Origin: Rhododendron vialii | Taxonomy: Eukaryota > Streptophyta > Magnoliopsida > Ericales > Ericaceae | Direction of reading: 5' to 3' | Assembly (NCBI RefSeq): GCF_030253575.1 | Contig: NC_080559.1 | Span: forward strand, 26,934,501 to 26,998,500 | Length of the DNA: 64,000 bases | Part shown: in pieces, positions 50,207 to 61,135 of the stretch | How positions within the stretch are numbered: the stretch's first letter is position 1 | How the letters are laid out: every line of letters begins with the position of its first letter | Made by a program: the position numbers and the translations under genes | Notes under the pieces: model-generated | What the model was told of the DNA's origin: nothing | Databases searched by the model: none | What the model saw: the letters and a program-made list of their open reading frames with translations, nothing else

Positions 50207-53200
50207 ATGGCCGCCCACACCATTTCAGCACTAGCAATCCCACCTTGCTGTAGAAAAACCGACGATTATCCATTCCGTCATTCACTGAATCTCCATCCAT
50301 ACAACTTGGTCGTAAGTTCCCTAATCGGACGCAATCTCTCGCTCCGGACAACCAACGCCCGCCGCGGAGTCTTAAAGCACCGCCGTCCAGCCGTCGCAGC
50401 GGTCTCGCTTAGTCTCCCAACTGAGTAAGTTAACTTATAGAAAGTGAGGATTTGGAATGAAGGGATGGGTGTACTGTTTCATCCAAGGTATAATAATAAG
50501 TATTAAATAGTTTGGATATTGAAGGCTACCTGAAACTGTAGAGTAAAGTGGGTTTGAGGTAGAGTAACATTTTTCAGTTGAATCAATTGTGTGATTGTTT
50601 GGATGGATGATTTGAAATCACTCTTATAGATGGTTATTTCAAATCGGTAAAGGTCTCCAAGGAAAATGACTTCAAGAGAGTAATTTTGGAAGTTGTGGAT
50701 GGGGAGAGCAAAGAAGAGAAATAAGGGAGGGAAAGTACGGGAGATATTATATGGAAAATGCTGAGGAGGAGGATCAAACATTTTTCCCTTCCTCTTTCCA
50801 AATTACGAATCAAACTTGGGAGGGACTTTTTTTAGTTTTTAACTTAGTTTCTTGTGTTTCTCCGATTTCCAAAAAAGCCCAAATTTGAGCTATTTTAATT
50901 AATGACAATATCAAATCACCTTATTTGAAAGCTGCATCTGTTCAGTTGGAGCCTAACCGATCATTTTGTTTGTCTGGGAAGATGTGTTGTTGACCCTGAT
51001 TGGTGTGATTTTTGCAGGAAACCAGAGAGGGCTTCTTCTGAGAAACTGCCAAAGTTAGTTTATTAAAGTAGCAGTTATGATTGTACTCCGTTTTTGCTTG
51101 TCATGATTTGGGGGATAGTTGTGATTGGTGATGTTGGGTTCTTGATGGTGTTCAGATGGTCAGCAAGGGCGATTAGGGCGTTTGCGTTGGGGGAAGTAGA
51201 AGCTTACAAGCTTAAGTATCCAAAAAAAGGGACTGAATGTCTTTTGATGGGCATCTTGGCTGAGGGTTAGCAATTTTGTTTCTCTTTACGTTAATTTGAA
51301 AACTCGTCTGCTTGCATTGCATCCAGTACATGGTTTCCAGAGCTATTCCACATAATTTAAACTTTGCGTCCATGCAATTAATGCGTCCACGTTGCAGTTT
51401 AGTTTTTTTTTCTTTTCTTTTCTTTTTTGTATCTCAAATGTAGTTTTAAGGACCAAACTTACCTTAGCTTTGCATGTTCGTTATTTCGCCACCATGACAC
51501 TTTGAAATTGAGAATGGTTGCCCAATGTGGTTCTCAATGGGTACTTCTTGTGGTTGGAATGACACTGGAGATTGGTGCTAAATGAAGCCTGGCGGTTCTT
51601 TGCACTTTACTGCAAGAAATGGAAGTGATAATCTTGAGGCAAAAGAAAATTTGTCATTCAAACTAATTGAGCGATTATTGGAATGAAATTTCAGCATGCC
51701 GCTTGTCAAATGCCTCCTTGCATGGGTTATGTTTTCTTATTTAAAGCAATGCAGTATATTTTTTCTCATTGCCTTGTTCATGTTGTCTTCTGGTTTCTTT
51801 GCAGGAAACAGTACCGCTGCAAAATATTTGAGGTCAAATGGAATAACATATTACAAGGTGCGAGAAGAAACTATTTATTTACTTGGAAAATCTGTCGAAG
51901 GCTATGAGTCTCCTTGGGAACCTCCATTGACTGATCCAGCTCAGAGAGCCATCGATTGGGCCATTGATGGGAAACTAAAATCAGGTCGTGTATCATACTC
52001 TTATGGATTTTATAATCTCCAAATCTCTGGATTGACATTATTGCTAGGGCTTCATTTGGGTTGGCTATATTGACTAATGGCTTGTGCTACTTGGTAGAAT
52101 TTCAGGGCCCTTAGGTCTGTGGGCCAAGGCGTATGAGTCCTCTCAGTGCTAATTCTGCATTTAGCTGTCGTGACATGAAATCGAATCTAGTGAAATGGGC
52201 ATACGTGATATAATTTTTTTGTTGTCTTAGTCAAGGAATATAATGTGTTCATTTACGTATAGAATATGTTGCAGATGAGGTTGCGAGAAAGTCGGAAAAA
52301 TTTGTGGAGAACCTCAAAGGTGGAGGTTGAACAAATGATGTACTCCATTAACCAGAGGTCCAGAGTTAAAGATATCCCGATATTTTCTGTTGCTTTTACT
52401 CCATGGTAACAAAGTCCTATGTGTATGACTCGAGTTTCTTTTCAGGGGAAAGCACGGTCAGTTTTGCAGCATGTGTTAGTCAACCGTTGGAACGTTTATG
52501 GGCAGATGTCCATGCTACAACAGTACCTTATGGGTCTCATAGATACCCCAATAGGTCTTAGGAGGCTAGGTTTTTACTGCCAACAACAAGCGAGTAGGTA
52601 GTAAATGCCAATGTTGCTCGACAACTTTAGGTTCTAGAAATAGCCAAATAAAACATCAAAATGGGGAATATGGATAGAGTTTAAGAAACAAAGAAGGGAG
52701 CTAGATCCAAAGATCCAAATACATCTAACATCCACCTTATACTTGTACATTTCTATCATTCCCCTTTCAACTGTATCTTCATGTAGAAGGAACATTTGTG
52801 TTTGCAAGTACTGTTCCACAGGTACCTCAAGAGTTGCGGTATTCCAGGGATTTGCGAATCAGCTTTTAGTTCATTTTGCTTTTTCCACTGGCTGTTTTTT
52901 CCTCTCTGCTTTTCAACTTTTGGGAACACTTTGGTTGAGAATGGAAAACTTCGTTTGGAAGAAGATGGGCACATTAGGAGCCAAGTCCTACTATTTTGGT
53001 GCTCATCCCGTCTGACCTAGCTAGGTTGTATTCAAATGTCTAACCTTCCTGGCTCTGTACATGGGTTAAATCTTACGAGTTTCAATATTTCATAGGCTTT
53101 TAGTTTGTGAATTGCTTTTCATTTATCAATCAGCTGGTTCTCATTGAGGGTTCTAGCATTCCTTTCATCACCCCATTGTTCCAGTGTCGCAGGAATCATT

Positions 53201-55351
53201 CTTCGAAAAACCAGACTGATTTGCATAGGCCCTCTTTTCCTGCCCTCGCTATTTTATCTTTATGAAAGCTTGCTTACGGTAAACCAAACCGAACCAAACG
53301 AAGCCTCGCATGAATAATTTTCCTGTATTTTGCTTTGTCAAATGCTTTTCATTATGGCTTTTGGTGGTAATTTCTTTTGTTTATTTGGCATGAGTCCTTT
53401 ATGGGATTCAGTTTCTGCTATTTTAGTTTAAGTTTCTTATTGGAATAATTTCGATGCTAGTTTTTGCTAATCCTAATCATTCCCAGTAGCTGTTGAAGTA
53501 ATCCTGCAGAAGTTATCTGGACTTTGAAAGACTGGGCTTAGGTTATTGATGGAAAAATCCTTCTGTTAGTTACAATTCATGAAGCTCTAGACAAGGACAG
53601 AACCAGGATTTTCTATATGAGGGGGCTGGCCACAACATGAAAAATAAAATTTTGAAAATTTGATGTTGATGAATATAAATATAAAATATCTGAGTAACCA
53701 AATAATACCCATTACAAAACACAATATCTAGGTGATCTTAACAAACTAAAAACAACTAAGAGGTGAAAAAATAAAAGTTTCTCAATAGGTTATACCTCAA
53801 GCATGTGTCAAAATGGAATTTAATGATACCTTAGATCCGAAAGTCATCCATGATGAAGATGGAACTAACTGTTCCGGTAATTTCCTTCTCAATAAATATA
53901 ACCAAAGCATTTGTGAAAAACTCATCCTCCATCCGAAGCATGTGTTCTAACAATATTTATAGTTGAAAATGCCGTTTCTGATCCACTATTTTTATTCAGT
54001 GGGGGCACCCGGTATAATTTTGATATTTAAACAAAAAAATACTTAGATAATTATGAAAATCCGAAACCACGCGGGGGCTGTGGCCCCCATTAGCCAAAGT
54101 GTGGTTCCGTCTTTGGCCCTAGACCTCCAGTTCTAAAATACACTGAGTAAGTGTCAAAACAACAAGGAGCAGAAAATTTCCACAGTTACTTTGGTTCTCA
54201 CACTGCATGAAACTTGAAGATGCATAGCAAGATTCAGATTAACCTCAGTGCCATAGGATAATGTTGAACCATGTTTTCAGATTGCAGTATGGCCTAGGAG
54301 TAATGTTGTTGTGCTGTCTTCTGTGGAAAAATTGATTTTCTAAAGGGCAAACCCAATGCACAAGGCTCCCGCCACTGTGGGGTCTGGGGAAAAATTGTTT
54401 CTAGGTTGTTGGAATTGTTTGTGAATGATCTGTGTGCTCAGTTTGCAGAAACCTGATTTTTTTTCAAGATGAAATAATAGTTATATCAATGTTGTAGCCA
54501 TGCAGTCGCGTGGATATGTGTCAATAATATTACTTTTAAGGGTTTTGTGACCACTTCTCTGGCTGCTATTGTAGTGTCTTTCTCGTGCCTTTGGTGTACT
54601 TGGTGGTTTTGTTCTCAGAGTTGGACTATGTTGACAACCTAATTTTCAAGGAAAAAGGTGTATTTTGAATGTAAAACTCCGTGGACCACATCTCTTGCTA
54701 CTACAACCTTAAGACTCCCTTGGGTATTTGTAGACGAACTAAGGAGAAAAAACAAGAATGGCCCAACCCATAGTGGCACGTCTGCGGCTGCTTTTTCTTT
54801 CACGCTAATCTTTCAACTCTTTTGTGTGCAAGAAGCCAGTGCTGGTCACCACCCATTGAATTTAGGTGGACAAGGCTATCAAGCCCAACCAAAGGCTCTG
54901 CCTAGAGATCTCAATTGGCAATATCTGTTAGAAAACTGACAAATGCTCTAGGAGATTAACCCTTATTTTGTTTGATACCGTGGCAATTACTCTCTTTAAT
55001 GGCTTTTTCCATAATATTGTATTCAACCACATTCATGGGTTTGGTGTCCAGTTTATGTAAGCTGAAAGAATTCCGCTTCCCCTTTTATTAAATATATCAT
55101 TTACGTTGTCATAAATTGCAGGTGAAAGTGGGGAAATAACTTCAACACATTTGCTTCTTGGTATTTGGTCAGAAAAAGATTGTGCAGGTCATAAGATACT
55201 GGAAGCCCTTGGTTTTGATAATGAGAAGGCAAAAGAGCTTGCTAAATCTGTAAGTTCTGTTTTGAATAAGCAAGCAATAACCTATTAACCTTTCTGATCA
55301 TAATAATGACACTATTCTTGTTTCATACAGATGAATGTTGATAAGTCTTGA
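50207..55351 (+). CDS. CLPT1: ClpT accessory subunit of the chloroplast Clp protease (6 exons, 230 aa)
   Basis: ClpT1/ClpT2 are plant-specific stroma proteins resembling the N-domain of Clp chaperones; they bind the ClpP/R core and help its rings assemble. Exons 50207-50424, 51018-51053, 51156-51265, 51805-51984, 55122-55249 and 55331-55351 join in phase and end in TGA. Residues 1-75 form a Ser/Arg/Pro-rich transit peptide (MAAHTISALAIPPCCRK...). The mature domain starts near EKLPKWSARAIRAFALGEVE, followed by KYPKKGTECLLMGILAEGNS, LRSNGITYYKVREE, PPLTDPAQRAIDWAIDGKLKS, GEITSTHLLLGIWSEKD and ILEALGFDNEKAKELAKSMN. These are the two Clp-N repeats of the family. The acidic or Lys-rich C-terminal tail of Arabidopsis ClpT1 is nearly absent; the protein stops at NVDKS. 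ClpT2 is the alternative name. Intron 4 is 3.1 kb and holds a hAT element. Confidence 0.93.
53592..54115. mobile_element. hAT-like element in ClpT intron 4, 524 bp
   Basis: Left end CAAGGACAGAACCAGGATTT and right end TGGTTCCGTCTTTG are imperfect inverted repeats. The subterminal GGGGGCTGGCC is mirrored by GGGGGCTGTGGCCCCC-type sequence. The flanks GCTCTAGA and GCCCTAGA (53584-53591, 54116-54123) form an 8-bp target duplication with one mismatch. No coding potential. Confidence 0.7.
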
Positions 55352-56346
55352 GATTAAGTAGGAACTCGGACTGTGATATTGCCTTGGGACCTCGGAGCAG
55401 CTGCTGAAAGAGAATATGACTTTTGGCAAACTTCTTGCCGTTGGAGAAATTTTGCAATTGTTCCGTATGCATATGTGTTCTTCTTTGGCCTTGGTGTTTT
55501 GAACTATGATGGAATATGCGATTCTTTGTATAAACTATCTTTAAATGGTGCCAGCTTGCAGATGGTAATTGCTGGCGTTAGTTGATTTTCTAGCCAATGC
55601 GCTTAGGTCTCTTGCAACATACTCTTTTTATTGCTCTCAAAATACTGGTCAAATCTGTATGTACCTTTTAACAACTGTAACATTCTCTTGATAAAGGACA
55701 TTGTAACAAAGCGTTAAATGGTTATATATTCTTCACGACACAAGCAGTAGGTTGGCACACTTTTTTTGTTTTTCTGTTTAAGAACAAAGTGAATGAACCA
55801 GATAGGGTAGCAGTAGTGCAAGTATTGGAACTTCAGGGTGAACGATCAAACAGCAAGGGAGATTGATCCTTGGTGTCCATAGTGCAATGTTTTCTGTTGA
55901 ATCCGTACGGCATTGATTTGGGATTTGAATTGTATTTTGGGTTGCAGGACTCATTTTCTTCCAGTTGGATTTTCCAGGGTTTGGTATGTAACGAATAACG
56001 ATGGAGTTCTGAAGCTGGTAATCCGAACAGATAGCTTGGACCTTGTGATGGAGCTTAAGTATTCCTATCTATCGGATACTACTTTGGCCCCTGTTTTCTT
56101 GGACTTTTTGGATCCATGCAATGTATTTCTACGGATGATCTTTGCGCTTCGCTTTGTTATAAATGAATTCTAAAATTTATTCATTAGTGTTTAACATTAA
56201 CTGCAATGCAATTTTCAAAACACTGTGAAACTTAAATTCAAGAGTGCTTTTATAATTAAGTAAAGGCACATTCCATTCCCTCTATTTTTCTAGTAGTAGC
56301 TAAAGTGCTTACAAATGATGTTGAGAGGCACGTAAATGTTAGCTAA
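55352..56346. other. ClpT 3' flank
   Basis: Probably 3' UTR for the first few hundred bases; no further gene recognised. A splice-like GGGTTGCAG at about 55940 could belong to an alternative 3' exon, but there is no support. Confidence 0.4.
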
Positions 56347-56793
56347 GAGCATCCGCAATGGTAATAATCAAAATCAAAATCAATAATCAAAATGTGTCAC
56401 GTCAGCATTTGATTATCCATTTAGTTCGTAATCAAACTTAACAACTTTTACCTCCACATTAGTTATTTTTGCATTCCTAACCAAAAAAAAACCCACAGAA
56501 CAAAATGCACATTTGTCCAATCACAAATGAATTTCAATTACGCACCCGACTACACCAAATTATTCCTCTCGATGAGACGATTTCAATGTGGGGTGTTTTT
56601 GAGTTATTGAGTTTGGTTATTAAGTTTGGTTATTGAGTTTTTGTTATTGATAAAAGTTGTTAAGTTTGGTTATGGAATGGGTGAAATTTGATTATTTACT
56701 AAAAGACTTGTAACTTTGTTTATTACAATGTGGGGTATTTTTTGAACATTGTTGTTAAGTTTGATTATCCAAACTTATTTGCTTATTATGCTC
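56347..56793. mobile_element. Tourist-like MITE, 447 bp
   Basis: Starts GAGCATCCGCAATGG and ends TTGCTTATTATGCTC, flanked by TAA on both sides (56344-56346, 56794-56796). Internal AATAATCAAA and GTTAAGTTTGGTTAT motifs are arranged as inverted arms. Same end family as 13519 and 49578. Confidence 0.75.
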
Positions 56794-57030
56794 TAAGGGC
56801 CTAAGTCAACCCTATAATGCTGCAATGTTCTTAGTGATACTTGTGGGTTGGGGGGGGGGGGGGAAGTGTCTTTTATCTAACCACTGAAATTCGATGTTTT
56901 TCTCTTCAATTATTTTTCATAAATGAAAGATGAGATTAATTTAGTATTGTAATATTTATGTATAGTACAGGAAATATTCCAATGGTAGACTATATTTGGC
57001 AATTGTAACGTCCTTCGTAGAATACTTTTA

Positions 57031-57383
57031 GGCTCTGTTTGGAGCCTATGAAAAGTAGAAGAAAAGAAAGGAAAATAAAAAAATTTCCTTAGGAGTTGTT
57101 TGGTTCCTGTCTAAGGAAAAGGAAAAGAAAATACAAAGGAAAAGAAAGAAAAAGCTCTGGAGCATACCGAGGAAAAGAAAATACAAATGAAAAGCAGCTA
57201 ACTTTTGCTAAAAAATTTCCTTTTCTTCCCATTTTCCTCTTGAAGCAAAACAAGAGAAAACCATTTTTCTCATAGTTTCTTTTCATTTTCTTTCTACAAT
57301 CAAACAAGAAAAAAGAATTCATTTTCTTTCCATTTTCTCTCTTTCTTATTTTCCTTTCCTTTCCACAAGTTCCAAACAGAGCC
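57031..57383. mobile_element. Tourist-like MITE, 353 bp, with extreme purine/pyrimidine strand bias
   Basis: GGCTCTGTTTGGAGCC at the left and GTTCCAAACAGAGCC at the right, with TTA on both sides (57028-57030, 57384-57386). The left half is almost all A/G (GGAAAAGAAAG units) and the right half its pyrimidine mirror, so the element can fold into one long hairpin. Confidence 0.82.
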
Positions 57384-57867
57384 TTACTTTTATTTTAGAT
57401 GGTACTATTACTTCATCATGTGATTTAATCTGACTAGAAAATATAGTAATGTGACATCGCTCTATTACCATGACTAGACAAGTATGATATTTGGTCTCGT
57501 AACGTCAAGGAAGATAAATACTTCTGTTTTGAATTAAAGATAATGTATTGTGAAAAAATAACAACCTTAACGGAACGGGACAAATCACGTGCTAAAGGTA
57601 CATTTTGCAACTAGATTGATGTCGTCTGGAGTGCAAAACTCAACTCGTCTGCGTAGGACAAAGATTCTAGTCATTTGAACCACTTCCCACCAGCATCACT
57701 TTCTTACAACTTTTTTACACTACCACTAGGGTGTAACAGCTGATCTATGTTTGAGCTCGATTTGTTTATTAAACTAGTCTAGTCTGGTTTGTCTACTAAA
57801 CAAGCCTTCATAAGCAAGTCGAGCCCATACATACCAACCAAGCACAGGGGTGGAGCTATGTTGGGGC

Positions 57868-58465
57868 CAGTGGCGGATCTAGAAAATTCAGATAGATGAG
57901 TCATTTTTCGAGCATAAATTAATAAAAATACTCACAATCCAATACAAAGAAAACATTTGTTCAGAAAAATATAACCAGGATAAAAAAAATGAATGTTAGT
58001 GTTTCTACAGTTTTTCTAAATCATTTATTACATTTTTATTGGTGTTATTAGTAGAATTGTATGGGTTGGCTTTGAGGTAGTCCAACTATTTAAGTCTAGA
58101 ATTGATGTGGTTCAACTCTCGGTAGGATTTGTGTGTGTATTTAAAGGGTTCACTCTAGCTCTTCCTAGTTTGGTAGGTGAAATTACCCTCTTGCCTCCCT
58201 AAAAATAAAAAACAAAAAACTCTCGGTAGGATCAAGTTTTGAAGAATTGCTTTTCCACTCGCGCAACCTTGTTTAGAAAAAGATAAAAACTGAATGGTGG
58301 TGGCAAGACCAAAGACTTTACCAACTGAACTAGACGACAGACTTACTAAATTTTTGGTAGTTTACGGAGTATATATTACTTCCTCTTTTGATTCACACAA
58401 AAAAAATTTCAATATTTTCAGCTGGGTCACGTGATTCGCCTGTGCCTACATTGGATCCGCCCCTG
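57868..58465. mobile_element. hAT-like element nested inside the 57845-59445 element, 598 bp
   Basis: Ends CAGTGGCGGATCTAG and TGGATCCGCCCCTG with a perfect 8-bp duplication GTTGGGGC on both sides (57860-57867, 58466-58473). Removing it restores the expected start of the host element as seen at 25109. The interior is AT-rich and non-coding. Confidence 0.88.
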
Positions 58466-58873
58466 GTTGGGGCCCCAAGGGATCCCGGCTCCCCGAGCGT
58501 CCAAGTTTTGAAAATTTTATTTTGTACGTACCTAATTTTAAATATTATTGATAATTATTCGTGTATAGCTACTTATAATCTTAATAATTTTGGTTCAACT
58601 GGTTGGGGCCCTGGGGGACCCCGGCTCCCCGAGCGTCCGAGTTTTGAAAATTTTATTTTGTACATACCTGATTTTGAATATTATTGATAATTATTCGTGT
58701 ATAGCTACTTATAATCTTAATAATTTTGGTTCGATTGGTTGGGGCCTCGGGGGACCCCGGCTCCTCGAGCGTCCGAGTTTTGAAAATTCTATTTTGTATG
58801 TACCTGATTTTGAATATTATTGGTAATTATTCGTGTATAGCTACTAATAATCTAAATAATTTTGGTTCGATTT
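58466..58873. repeat. Three tandem 136-bp units
   Basis: A unit beginning GGTTGGGGCC and CGGCTCCCCGAGCGTCC, then ATTATTGATAATTATTCG and TAATAATTTTGGTTC, repeats at 58465, 58601 and 58737 (136-bp spacing, few differences). The homologous element at 25109 has a single copy, so the array arose within this element. The overlapping ORFs that run through it are repeat artefacts. Confidence 0.92.
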
Positions 58874-59049
58874 GGAAAAAAAAAACTGCTATTTTACATT
58901 CTCAGTTCTTAATTTCTTTCATAAATAAAAAATAAGCTCGTGATAGTTGGTGTAGCATAAAGAATCATTTTAATGTACAAGTGTAATGAATTGGAAAGCA
59001 AAAACCTTATGCTATAATAAGTATACATTTCAATAAAAAAATATATGTA

Positions 59050-59400
59050 CTCCGTTCCACTTAACTTTTTCTAAACGTTAGTAACATTTTGTCCTTATTT
59101 AAATTTTTTTCGCGCTTGTTTGTTTTGCGCCGATATTTTTCGACTTTTCGATTCAAAAGTTAAAAAAAAAAATTTACTTTTACCCAAATATTTTGATCAA
59201 TGACCACTTTTAAGCTCAAAAAGTTGACTTTTGGAGCTCAAAAGTGGTCCTTATTCAAAATATTTGGGTAAAAGTGAAATTTATTTACTTTTCCAATTCA
59301 AATCAAAAAGTCCAAAAAAAAAAAATTTACGCAAAACTAAAAATTTAGAAAAAAATTCAAACACGGACAAAACAAGAAAAACTCAAAAAGCCCAGAGAAA
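59050..59400. repeat. Hairpin-family repeat inserted in the hAT element
   Basis: Contains TTTTGTCCTTATTTAAATTT, GCTTGTTTGTTTTGCGCCG and a central palindrome (AAAAGTTGACTTTTGGAGCTC, AAAAGTGGTCCTTATTC). Absent from the related element at 25109-25488. Confidence 0.65.
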
Positions 59401-59560
59401 CTCAGCCGCCGATCCCCCGGGATTAAAATCCTGGCTTCGCCACTGACCAAGCATTTCAGAGCTGAGTTGCGCCGAGCTCTACAGTTTTTGAGCACAGCTT
59501 GTTGTTTATTACACGAGTCTAAAACTCGAATTTGAGTTCGACCCGATTAAAACAAGTTAC

Positions 59561-60384
59561 GTACTTTTCAAAAGTTCATACATTGGAAAGAACCTTTTTT
59601 TAATAAGTAACATTGGAAAGAACTTGGAGGGTTGTAAGTGCAAATTTAAAAATGGAAAAAGAACAGAGCATTATCGTTTTCACTACAATACGGAACGGGT
59701 TATTTCAATCTCCTTTATGTTGATATATTTGATTTTGGGTATCATTTTGGGCTTCATAGTTGTATTTGGGTTACTGGGTACTTGTGGGCCTTTATGTTAT
59801 ATTTTTACCTGTATAGACCTTTTAGGTGTTCTGGGCTAGGCCCACTGGGTATTTTCTTTGTTGGCTTCTTGCCAACGAGGACTTCTCTTTTTTGTCCTCT
59901 TCCTTTTCTTATTTTTAATAATATTCTTCTTCGCCGTTCAAAAAAAAAAAAGGATATATTTGATTTTGATCTTTTGGCTAGGCAATCAACTTTTTTTGTT
60001 GATTATATGGCTTGATGAGACATGATACTTAACTTATGAGCTATCAACTGCTGTCGTGGGCTAGCAGTGGATTGACATTGCGCTAAAACGAGTTATTTGC
60101 TGATACTTTGCTTTTGCATGCTAAAGTCTAAACGTGGATATGGAATTCATGGTGAAGTTTTTGGCTCAAATATATAGCACTTGTCTATTTCACGGTCCCG
60201 ATCTTAAGCGGATGTTTGTTTGCATACAGTTAAAATTAAGGCAAGAACGAATTTTTAGAAGTCAGGAAGTATAATTTTTTACAAGGTTTTTTTGTTTTTC
60301 TCCAATTTTAAGATGTTTGTGTGACGGGGCTCATAAGCGAAAAGTAGATTTTCCAAACACGACCTTCGAAACAAAAGGAATGCT
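59561..60384. other. Intergenic, nothing recognised
   Basis: No supported gene or repeat with defined ends. A TTTCTTATTTTTAATAATATTC stretch ending in an A-run at 59940 may be the 3' end of a retroposed fragment. Confidence 0.35.
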
Positions 60385-61105
60385 ATGAACCAGCAAGCGA
60401 ACACCCCCCACGAACAACTCACACAACTGCTGACGTCAGCTCAAAAACAACGTCGTTTTGTTAAATAAATTAAAAAAAATTCAGGTCGTTGAAATAGGTT
60501 CCCCTTTCCCTTCCCTCCCCACATTCACGATCATAATTTAGAGACCGGAGTCCCCGCTGGAGTATGGATCGGGTTACAGAAGGAGGCCGGAGCCGGTGGA
60601 GGAGCCGTTGGAGTACGGGAGGAAGACTGAGTATGAATAACCCAATCCAGGGTTTGGATCCGGGTACAGGCGTAGGTCGGAGCCGTATCCGAATATGGGT
60701 GTACGAGTGAGTATAAGGAGCCAAGTTCAGAGGAGTACGGTCAGAGGCCTCAGAGGAGTGAGTACGAGGCACCGCCGCCACCGCAGTCGGAGAGGTATGG
60801 GGACGAAGAAAGTGGTGGCTATGGTGGGAGGCCGCCGCATAGGAGGAGTGAGTACGAGGCGCTGCTGCCACCAGAACCGAGGTATGGGGAGGAAGAAGGT
60901 GGGTATGGTGGGAGGCCAGAACGGAGGAGTGAGTACGAGGCGCCCCCACCACAGCCACCAAGTTAAGGGGAGGAAGAAGGTGGGAAAGGGAAAAGGCGAT
61001 CTCTTCTCGAGACCTGAGGTTTTTTTTTATACACAAAACGACGTCGTTTTGAGCTGACGTCAGCGGTTGTGTGAATTATTGTACGAGAGAGACTGTGTGA
61101 GTAGC
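60385..61105. mobile_element. Terminal-inverted-repeat element carrying a captured gene fragment
   Basis: CACACAACTGCTGACGTCAG, CTCAAAAACAACGTCGTTTTG (about 60419-60460) is mirrored by AAAACGACGTCGTTTTGAGC, TGACGTCAGCGGTTGTGTG (about 61035-61074). Weaker matching extends outward to AACAAAAGGAATGCT and its mirror AGCATTTTTGTT. The interior is much richer in GC than the surroundings and holds a protein-like fragment (60548-60965). This is the layout of a gene-capturing Pack-type element. Target duplication not resolved. Confidence 0.65.
60548..60965 (+). pseudogene. Captured fragment of a Tyr/Gly/Arg-Glu-repeat protein (PLDRP1/At5g39570-like)
   Basis: Plus-strand reading gives ESPLEYGSGYRRRPEPVEE, a stop, then after a frame change EYKEPSSEEYGQRPQRSEYE, GGYGGRPPHRRSEYEA, RYGEEEGGYGGRPERRSEYE and APPPQPPS with a TAA at about 60965. 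The repeated YGGRP and RRSEYE phrases resemble the low-complexity C-terminal part of plant PLDRP1-type proteins, known from recall only. At least one stop and one frameshift break it. The antisense His/Pro-rich ORF of 188 residues is a shadow of this repeat. Confidence 0.5.
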
Positions 61106-61135
61106 ATTTTTGTTATCTTTTACTAGGTTACAAAA

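Larger units (their letters stand above)
57845..59445. mobile_element. Non-autonomous hAT element, 1601 bp, itself carrying insertions
   Basis: Ends CAGGGGTGGAGCTATG and CTGGCTTCGCCACTG with a perfect 8-bp target duplication ACCAAGCA (57837-57844, 59446-59453). Subterminal sequence matches the 380-bp element at 25109-25488. The larger size comes from a nested hAT (57868-58465), a triplicated 136-bp unit (58466-58873) and a hairpin-family insertion (about 59050-59400). No transposase. Confidence 0.88.
57730..59560. repeat. GAGCTCG-rich repeat interrupted by a hAT insertion
   Basis: GAGCTCGATTTGTTTATTAAAC and CAAGTCGAGCCC before 57836 continue after 59454 with GAGCTGAGTTGCGCCGAGCTC and GAGTTCGACCCG. 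The two pieces are halves of one older repeat, split by the element at 57845-59445 (target duplication ACCAAGCA). Relative of 49340-49560. Confidence 0.55.

Noticed and set aside
52262-52330. Possible extra ClpT exon after TTGCAG (ADEVARKSEKFVENLKGGG)
   Set aside because: Exon 4 joins exon 5 in phase and matches the family without it; inserting it would add a stop.
58300-58345. Minus-strand TAGTTCAGTTGGTAAAGTC, tRNA-like
   Set aside because: Only the D-arm-like part is present inside a hAT element; no cloverleaf can be completed.
58388-58935. Three overlapping open frames with repeated ILYIPDFEYY-like ends
   Set aside because: They merely read through the 136-bp tandem units of a hAT element.
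60470-61036. 188-residue His/Pro-rich open frame on the minus strand
   Set aside because: Shadow of the plus-strand GYGGRP/SEYE repeat fragment; the opposite strand reads as a known kind of low-complexity protein, this one does not.
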